DNA of 64,000 nt from Imhoffiella fuscus (lineage in GTDB: Bacteria > Pseudomonadota > Gammaproteobacteria > Chromatiales > Chromatiaceae): contig NZ_JBHUHX010000003.1 in the NCBI RefSeq assembly GCF_042682685.1, positions 33,551 through 97,550 on the forward strand, written 5' to 3'. Numbering within the stretch: the first letter of the stretch is position 1; each line of letters begins with the position of its first letter. The translations under genes and the position numbers were made by a program. Of this stretch, positions 42,068 to 48,900 are shown in pieces. Under the pieces are notes generated by a model that saw only the letters and a program-made list of their open reading frames with translations, had not been told where the DNA came from and searched no databases.

Positions 42068-43657
42068 ATGATTTCGCTCCTGGACTATGGCGCAGGCAAT
42101 GTCCGCAGTCTGCGCAATGCCATACAGGCCCTCGGGTTCTCCATTACCGACATCGAAAAACCCTCGGATATTCTCAAGGCCGAGCGTTTGATCTTTCCGG
42201 GGGTCGGAGCCTTCGGCGCCGCCATGGAGCGTTTGCATCGGCTCGGGTATGTCGGGCCGCTGAAGGAATATCTCGCCGCCGATCGTCCCTTCCTCGGGAT
42301 CTGCATCGGGCTGCAGAGCCTGTTCGAGGGCAGCGAGGAATGCCCGGGCGTGGAAGGACTCGGTCTGATCCCTGGCCAGATTCGCCGTTTCGACGCCAGC
42401 CATCTGTCGGTGCCGCACATGGGCTGGAACGACGTCCGGGTCGAGCGGCCGTCTCCGCTCTTCGCCGGCTATGCCGGCGAGAAGCTCTATTTCGTTCACT
42501 CCTATCGGGCCGAGCCGAGCCCGGAGAACGCCGATTGGCGGCTTGCGACCACCGACTATGGCGCCCCCTTCCTGAGCGCGGTCCAGCGCGGACAGATCGC
42601 TGCCGTTCAGTTCCACCCGGAGAAGAGCGGGGCGGCCGGCTTGCGTCTGCTGCGTCACTTCCTTGCCGGAGACGAGGCGGCTTCCATGAGCGATGTCGGC
42701 GTTTCGGGTGCCGACACGCGTTTCGCCAAGCGCGTCATCGCCTGTCTGGACGTGCGGACCAACGATGCCGGCGACCTGGTGGTGACCAAGGGCGACCAGT
42801 ACGACGTGCGCGAGGCCGGCGAGGTTCGCAATCTGGGCAAACCGGTCGAGCTGGCGCAACGCTATTACGAGGAGGGGGCGGACGAGGTCACCTTCCTCAA
42901 CATCACCGCCTTCCGTGATTTTCCGCTCGCCGATCAGCCCATGTTGGAGGTCCTGAGGCGGACCTCCGAGCGGGTCTTCGTGCCCCTGACCATCGGCGGC
43001 GGTATCCGCTCCTTCACCGATGCCAACGGTGTCAGCTATTCCGCGTTGGATGTCGCCGACGAGTATTTCCGCTCCGGCGCGGACAAGGTTTCGATCGGTT
43101 CCGATGCCGTCTACACGGTCGAGCGCTATCTTGAGCGCGGCGGCGCGAAGGACGGCTCCAGCGCGATCGAGCAGATCTCCGAGGTCTACGGTGCCCAGGC
43201 GGTGGTGATCTCGATCGATCCGCGCCGCGTCTATGTCGAGACGCCCGAGGCGACGCGCCACTTCACGGTCGAGACCGCGACGCCCGGTCCGAACGGCGAG
43301 CGCTACTGCTGGTTCCAGTGCACCGTCAAGGGCGGGCGCGAGGGGCGCGACGTCGATGCGGTCGAACTGGCGAAGGCCTGTCAGGATCTGGGTGCGGGCG
43401 AGATCTTGCTCAACTCGATCGACCGCGACGGAACCGGAGCCGGATTCGATCACGAACTCATCGGCGCGGTCCGCGCGGCGGTGAGCATCCCGGTGATCGC
43501 CTCCAGCGGTGCCGGTTGCGTCGAGCACTTCGCCGAGGTCTTCGCGGCGACCGATGTCGAGGCTGCGCTGGCCGCCGGCATCTTCCATCGCCGCGAGGTG
43601 CCCATCGAGGCGGTCAAATCCTATCTGCGCGAGCAGGGGATCGAGATCCGGGCCTGA
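42068..43657 (+). CDS. hisHF: Bifunctional imidazole glycerol-phosphate synthase, HisH-HisF fusion (HIS7-like)
   Basis: 529 residues. Residues 1-200 form the glutaminase: LLDYGAGNVRSL, nucleophile Cys79 in LGICIGLQ, VPHMGWND, His183 and Glu185 in QFHPEKSG. A short linker (about 201-218) joins residues 219-529, the (beta-alpha)8 cyclase: ACLDVRTNDAGDLVVTKGD (Asp228), FLNITAFRD, VPLTIGGGIRS, ISIDPRRVYVE (Asp384), ILLNSIDRDGTGAGFD and VIASSGAGC. The cyclase has the extended loops of eukaryotic HIS7 (RTNDAGDL; CWFQCTVKGGREGRD). It makes IGP and AICAR from PRFAR and glutamine in histidine synthesis. Normal bacteria use separate hisH and hisF. ATG 42068 was chosen over 42023 because it begins the conserved domain. 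An internal ATG at 42687 with GAGG upstream might also yield free HisF. Confidence 0.93.
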   Translation: MISLLDYGAGNVRSLRNAIQALGFSITDIEKPSDILKAERLIFPGVGAFGAAMERLHRLGYVGPLKEYLAADRPFLGICIGLQSLFEGSEECPGVEGLGLIPGQIRRFDASHLSVPHMGWNDVRVERPSPLFAGYAGEKLYFVHSYRAEPSPENADWRLATTDYGAPFLSAVQRGQIAAVQFHPEKSGAAGLRLLRHFLAGDEAASMSDVGVSGADTRFAKRVIACLDVRTNDAGDLVVTKGDQYDVREAGEVRNLGKPVELAQRYYEEGADEVTFLNITAFRDFPLADQPMLEVLRRTSERVFVPLTIGGGIRSFTDANGVSYSALDVADEYFRSGADKVSIGSDAVYTVERYLERGGAKDGSSAIEQISEVYGAQAVVISIDPRRVYVETPEATRHFTVETATPGPNGERYCWFQCTVKGGREGRDVDAVELAKACQDLGAGEILLNSIDRDGTGAGFDHELIGAVRAAVSIPVIASSGAGCVEHFAEVFAATDVEAALAAGIFHRREVPIEAVKSYLREQGIEIRA

Positions 43658-43667
43658 CGGCCTGACT

Positions 43668-44540
43668 ATGCCAAAACGTCTGGTCACAGTCGCCATATGT
43701 GCGCTTCTCTGCGCGCTGGTCGGCTGTGCCATGGTCGGTGCGCCGATCGGCGACTCCTCCCACGTCGGTGGGGCGACGCTGGAGGGCATGTCTCGTGAGG
43801 ACCTGATCTCGGCGGTTGCCGCCTGTCATCTCTTGCGCGTGGGGCAGACCAATGAGGTGGCGGCGACGGATGCCGCCGTTCTCGTCGCCGTCGACCGCTA
43901 TCGGATCCCGATCGATGTCGTGGTCGAGCGCGCCAACGTCTTGCTCACCGAATACCAAACCCGCGCGCCGGAGCTGATCGCGATCGCGAACGACGCCTGT
44001 CAGCAGCTCTCGGAGGTGACTGGCGTGGTTTCGGGATTGGTACGTTTCGAACCCAGCGGCGAGTTGCGAACCTCGTGGTTGAGGGTCGACGACGCGGAGA
44101 TCCTGCCGGGCTTCGCCAAGCGGACGATCGCCGAGCTACGGCAGCGACGCGCGATCGGGTTGGTGATCAACAGTCCGGGCGGCTCGGTCTATGAGGCGCG
44201 CACGCTGGGGCGCTACTTGCGCGCGAACGGCTTGCGAACCGCCGTCGATCGGGTCTGTGTCTCGGCCTGCGTCGACGTCCTCGCCGGTGGTGTCGAGCGC
44301 TATGTCACCCAGGATGCCAAGCTCGGTATCCATCAGAGCAAGGTGCCGAGCCGTTACAGCAGTCACGAAGGCGGGCAGCGCTATGTCGCCGATTCCTTCC
44401 TCTATCTGCGCGAGATGGGCATCGATCCGGACGTGGCCATCGCGGCGGCATCCGTTCCCAACGACAAGATCCTCATCATTCCGCTCTCCGACGCCTTGGC
44501 AACCGGTTTGGTCACGGGCGTGGTCGAGGGTTTCGAGTAA
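43668..44540 (+). CDS. Lipoprotein with ClpP/crotonase-fold (COG3904-like) domain
   Basis: 290 residues. An N-terminal lipoprotein signal (CALLCALVGCAM) has a lipobox with Cys near residue 20. Residues about 160-285 resemble ClpP-class periplasmic proteins: GLVINSPGGSVYEARTLG, VCVSACVDVLAGG with the candidate catalytic Ser, and KLGIHQSKV with the candidate His. Periplasmic proteolysis is suggested but unproven. The first half (about 30-130) is helical with no recognised domain. It starts 11 bases after hisHF, so co-transcription is likely though no functional link is known. Confidence 0.7.
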   Translation: MPKRLVTVAICALLCALVGCAMVGAPIGDSSHVGGATLEGMSREDLISAVAACHLLRVGQTNEVAATDAAVLVAVDRYRIPIDVVVERANVLLTEYQTRAPELIAIANDACQQLSEVTGVVSGLVRFEPSGELRTSWLRVDDAEILPGFAKRTIAELRQRRAIGLVINSPGGSVYEARTLGRYLRANGLRTAVDRVCVSACVDVLAGGVERYVTQDAKLGIHQSKVPSRYSSHEGGQRYVADSFLYLREMGIDPDVAIAAASVPNDKILIIPLSDALATGLVTGVVEGFE

Positions 44541-44641
44541 GCCTCCCGGCGGACAGCCTATCCCGTCTCGATCTCTTTGGGGCGATGTGGTCGATTGGTA
44601 AATGCGAATAGGTTAGTTGTTTATAATTTTCAATGCTTACG

Positions 44642-44665
44642 ATTAATATAATTGACCATATTAAT
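44642..44665. promoter_or_regulatory. AT-rich inverted repeat upstream of rnfB
   Basis: ATTAATAT (44642-44649) and ATATTAAT (44658-44665) are perfect 8-bp arms around an 8-base spacer. They lie in an unusually AT-rich stretch (about 44600-44680) in an otherwise GC-rich region, about 170 bases before rnfB. TATAAT at 44622-44627 could be a -10. A regulator binding site for the rnf operon is likely, but the regulator is unknown. Confidence 0.45.
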
Positions 44666-44731
44666 GGATAATAATTTCGTAAACTCCCGCCGGTTTCTCT
44701 GACGGCATATTTTCGTAATCTTCCCTTGAGC

Positions 44732-44766
44732 GATTCCTGATCGCGGCTACCAGGAATCCTTTTGCT
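44732..44766 (+). terminator. Hairpin with T-run in the rnfB leader
   Basis: GATTCCTG (44732-44739) pairs with CAGGAATC (44751-44758) around an 11-base loop and is followed by CTTTTGCTT. It may terminate transcription from the upstream lipoprotein gene, or act as an attenuator within the rnf leader if the promoter is near 44622. Confidence 0.5.
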
Positions 44767-44832
44767 TGGTGACTGGGACTTTCGAGCTTCGGTGCCGCCT
44801 CTCCTGATCGCCCTTCGCCGGATTAGCAGTTT

Positions 44833-45699
44833 ATGGCAACCATCCTGACCGCCGTAGGTTTCATGGCCGCGCTCGGCCTGATTCTCGCCTCGATGTTGGT
44901 CGTGGCGAACAAGCGGCTTTACGTTTATGAAGATCCTCGGATCGATCAGGTCGAAGACCTGCTGCCGAAGGCCAATTGCGGCGCCTGCGGGACGGCTGGC
45001 TGCCGCCCTTTCGCCGAGATGCTGGTCAATGGTGAGATCGAACCGGGCAAATGCACCGCCAACTCCAAGTCGATGAACCAGATCATCGCCGATTTCCTCG
45101 GTGTGGATGTGGGTGGCGGCGAGCAACGGGTGGCGCGTCTGGCCTGTGCCGGTGGCGGCAATGTGGCCTATGTGCGCGCAACCTATAGCGGTATTCCGTC
45201 CTGTCGGGCTGCGGCACTGGTGTCGGGCGGCGGGCGTGGCTGCTCCTGGGGCTGTCTGGGGTTCGGCGATTGCGAGCAGGTTTGCGATTTCGATGCCATC
45301 TATATGAATCCCCAGGGGATTCCGGTGGTGATCGAAGACAAATGCACCGCCTGCGGCGATTGCGTGACCGCCTGCCCCAAGGATCTCTTCAGTCTCCATC
45401 TGGCGAGCCATCGTCTGTGGGTGGCCTGCAAGAACCTCGAGTTCGGCGATCAGGCCGAGCACCACTGCGAGGTGGCTTGCACGGCGTGCGGACGCTGTGC
45501 CCAGGATTCCCCCGAAGGCTTGATTCGGATCGAAGACAATCTCGCCATCATCGATTACGCCAAAAACGACATCGCCTCCAAGGTCGCGATCGAGCGGTGT
45601 CCCACGGGGGCCATTCTCTGGCTGCAGCAGGATGGCACTGTGGTCAAGGGTCGAGATGCCCGCAAGGTGGTTCGCAAAGGTGCGCTGCCGGTGGCGTGA
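44833..45699 (+). CDS. rnfB: Rnf complex subunit B, long ferredoxin-type (clostridial-style)
   Basis: 288 residues; E. coli RsxB has about 190. N-terminal membrane anchor (about 5-25). A [4Fe-4S] domain has Cys49, Cys52, Cys57 and Cys74 (NCGACGTAGC). An extra Cys-rich segment (about 104-150) includes CAGGG, GIPSC and GCSWGCLGFGDCEQVC. Ferredoxin clusters follow, including CTACGDCVTACP and CTACGRCAQDSP. The GCSWGCLGFGDC block is typical of clostridial/Bacteroidetes RnfB and absent from the enterobacterial type. RnfB is the entry point for ferredoxin electrons. In CTACGRCAQDSP one usual fourth Cys is replaced by Ser. It is first in the operon. Confidence 0.92.
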   Translation: MATILTAVGFMAALGLILASMLVVANKRLYVYEDPRIDQVEDLLPKANCGACGTAGCRPFAEMLVNGEIEPGKCTANSKSMNQIIADFLGVDVGGGEQRVARLACAGGGNVAYVRATYSGIPSCRAAALVSGGGRGCSWGCLGFGDCEQVCDFDAIYMNPQGIPVVIEDKCTACGDCVTACPKDLFSLHLASHRLWVACKNLEFGDQAEHHCEVACTACGRCAQDSPEGLIRIEDNLAIIDYAKNDIASKVAIERCPTGAILWLQQDGTVVKGRDARKVVRKGALPVA

Positions 45700-45787
45700 G
45701 GAGCGCCCCGCGACTGCGCTAGGGCGGACCGAGATCCCGCAGTGATCGGCGGGAGGCGATCCGCCCCGGTTCGATTCCCGGAGTTGC

Positions 45788-45819
45788 CCGCATGCGGTGA
45801 TGAACCGCCCGCATGCGGG
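45788..45819. promoter_or_regulatory. Two GC palindromes spaced 21 bp apart upstream of the oxidoreductase gene
   Basis: CCGCATGCGG (45788-45797) and CCCGCATGCGGG (45808-45819) are perfect palindromes with centres exactly 21 bp apart (two DNA turns). Because each is self-complementary they can also pair with one another, and GCGGT-gatga-ACCGC between them forms a further small stem. They lie about 145-180 bases before the oxidoreductase start within a 265-base gap after rnfB. Candidate operator pair or RNA control element. Confidence 0.5.
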
Positions 45820-45964
45820 TGTCCGGAGCAGTTTGAATCCGTGGTCTGGCGCTGGCACGAGCGTACCGGACCGCAACCTAAGAATTAATGACCCCTTGTG
45901 CGCTGCCTTGGCCTGTTTCGGCTTCGGTTCGGCGTCGTGGTGGTTCAACACTGAGAGAAGGCCA

Positions 45965-48900
45965 ATGTTCGGAAAGAAAGACGAAAAGCAGTTCAAGTAT
46001 CCTGGCACCCGTATGGCGATGGATGGCAACACCGCCGTCGTCATGTGTGAGCGCGAGGCGTCCGACGCCGCTGGCGCCTATCCGATCACGCCTTCCACCC
46101 AGATGGGCGAATACTGGGCCGAGGAGGTTGCCAACGGCCACCTCAACGTCTCCGGCAATCCGCTGATCTTCGTCGAGCCCGAATCCGAGCACGCGGCCGC
46201 CGCCGTGACCGCCGGCATGTCCATGACCGGACTGCGCGCGACCAATTTCTCTTCCGCGCAGGGCGTGGCCTTCATGCACGAGTCGCTTTATGCGGCGGTC
46301 GGCAAGCGTCTGCCCTACGTGCTCAATATCGGCTCGCGCGCCATTACCAAGGCGAGCCTCAACGTCCACTGCGCGCACGACGACTACCACTGTATCGACG
46401 ATACTGGTTTCTTCCAGGTCTTCGGCAAGAGCGCCCAGGAGGCGGCCGACCTCAACCTGATCGCCCGCAAGATCGCCGAGCTGACGCTGACGCCCGCCGC
46501 CGTGGGTCAGGACGGGTTTCTCACCACGCATCTGATCGAGCCCCTGATGGTTCCCGAGCGCGAGCTGATCGAGACGTTCCTCGGTCGCCCGGACGATATC
46601 ATCGAGTGTCCTACCCCCGCTCAGCGTTTGGTCTACGGCCCGACCCGTCGTCGCGTTCCTCTGGTCTGGGACGTCGATAGTCCCTTCACCTCCGGTACCG
46701 TGCAGAACCAGGACGCCTACATGCAGGCGGTCGCCGGTCAGCGCCCCTATTTCTTCGATCACATCGAGCAGATCGCCGATCAGGTCATGGATGAGTTCTA
46801 CGAACTCACCGGTCGTCGCTATCACCGCGCGACCCCCTATCGTTGCGACGATGCCGACTATCTCCTCGTCGGTCAGGGCAGCATGGTGACCCAGGCCGAG
46901 GCGGTTGCCGACTATCTGCGCGAGACCCGTGGTCTGAAGGTCGGCGTGGTCAACATGACCATGTTCCGCCCCTTCCCGGGCGATGCCATGGCCCGTTTGC
47001 TGCAGGGCAAGAAGGGCGTTGCCATCCTGGAGCGCACCGACCAGCCGCTCGCCGAGGATCTGCCGATCATGCGCGAGACGCGCGCGGCACTGACCAAATG
47101 TCTGGAAAACGGCATGATCGCCAAGAGCGAGGAGATGCCCTATCCGCTCTATCCGACCTACAAGTCGGGCGACATGCCGCGTCTCTATTCCGGCTGCTAC
47201 GGTCTGGGTTCGCGCGATCTGCAGCCCGAGGGGCTGATCGCGGCGATCGAAAACATGCTGCCCGAGGCCAAGCGCCGCAAGTTCTTCTATCTCTCCGTCG
47301 ACTTCATGCGCGAGGCCGCCGATCCGAAGGACGAGATCCGGCTCCAGGCGCTCAAGGACGCCTATCCGAACATCGGCGAGATGGCGCTGCGCGGTAGCGA
47401 AAACCCGAATCTGTTGCCCAAGGGTGCCGTGACCGTGCGTATGCACTCGGTCGGCGGCTGGGGTGCCGTAACCACCGGCAAGAACCTGGCCATGACCCTC
47501 TATGACCTGCTCGGCTACGACATCCGCGCCAATCCCAAGTACGGTTCGGAGAAGAAGGGTCAGCCGACCACCTACTTCCTCTCGGCCGCGCCCGAGCCGA
47601 TCCGGCTCAACTGCGAGTACACCTACGTCGACGTGGTGCTGAGCCCGGATCCGAACGTCTTCACCCATTCGGATCCGCTTTCCGGTCTGGATCGCGGCGG
47701 CAGCTTCGTTATCCAGTCGAGCCTCGACAATCCCGAGCAGGTGTGGGCCAGCTTCCCGCCGGCGGCGCGCAAGTTCATCGTCGAGCGCAATATCCGCGTC
47801 TTCTACATCGACGGCTTCAAGATCGCCCGCGAAGAGGCCTCCAATCCGGAGCTCCAGTTCCGCATGCAGGGCAACGCTTTCCAGGGCGCCTTCTTCGCGG
47901 CCTCTCCGCTGATGGAGCGTTCCGGTCTGGACGAGAAGGGGCTGTTCGCCTCCATCGAGGAGCAGTTGCGCTCCAAGTTCGGCGGCAAGGGCGAGCGCGT
48001 GGTGCAGGACAATCTGCGCATCGTGCGTCGCGGCTTCGACGAGATCGTCGAGATCATCGACAAGCCGATGGTCTCCGGCCAGTTCTTGGCCCGCAAGGAG
48101 CCGGGTCTGCCGATCATGCTCAAGACCCTGCCCGAGGGCGACGGCGGCGTCTCCGACGTGCATCGTTTCTGGGAGCAGACGGGTTCCTTCTATGCCAGCG
48201 GTCGCGGTAGCGACAATCTGACCGATCCGCACATGGCTCTGTCGCTGATGCCTGCCTCCACCGGCGTCTATCGCGACATGACCCAGATCCGCTTCGCCTA
48301 CCCCAAATTCGTCCCTGAGAACTGTACCGCGTGCGGTAGCTGTTTCTCCGTCTGTCCGGACAGCGCGCTGCCGGGTCTGGTCAACAAGATCTCCGATGTC
48401 TTCGCCACGGCGATCGCCCGTGTCGAGCGCGGCATGCCGACCCAGTATCTGCGCCGCGAGACCCGCACTGTCGAGAAGCGTCTGCGTGCGCTGATCGAGG
48501 CCGCCGGCGAGACCGCCGATATGCGTGCGCTCATGGATCAGGCCGTGCTGGAGACCCTGGCCGCCTTCACCGGCGAGCCGGAGCAGAAGGAGGCCGCCGA
48601 GAAGGAATTCGGTCTCATGATGCAGGCCCTGGCCGACTACCAGTTCGCCATCACCAAGCCCTACTGGACCAACCGTGAGAAGAAGCAGAAGGGCAGCGGC
48701 GGACTCTTCAGCATCACCGTCAATCCCTACACCTGTAAGGGCTGTATGGAGTGTATCGAGGTCTGTAACGACGGCGCCCTGATCGACGAGCCCCAGACCG
48801 AGGATCGCATCAAGGAGATGCAGGCGCGTTGGGGCATGTGGCTCGATCTGCCGACCACCGATGCCGACTTCATCCGTATCGACGACCTGGACGACAAGGT

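Noticed and set aside
45740..45790. tRNA-like T-loop (GGTTCGATTCCCGG)
   Set aside because: The bases flanking the loop give only two pairs of T-stem, and no acceptor, D or anticodon arm can be folded from the neighbouring sequence.
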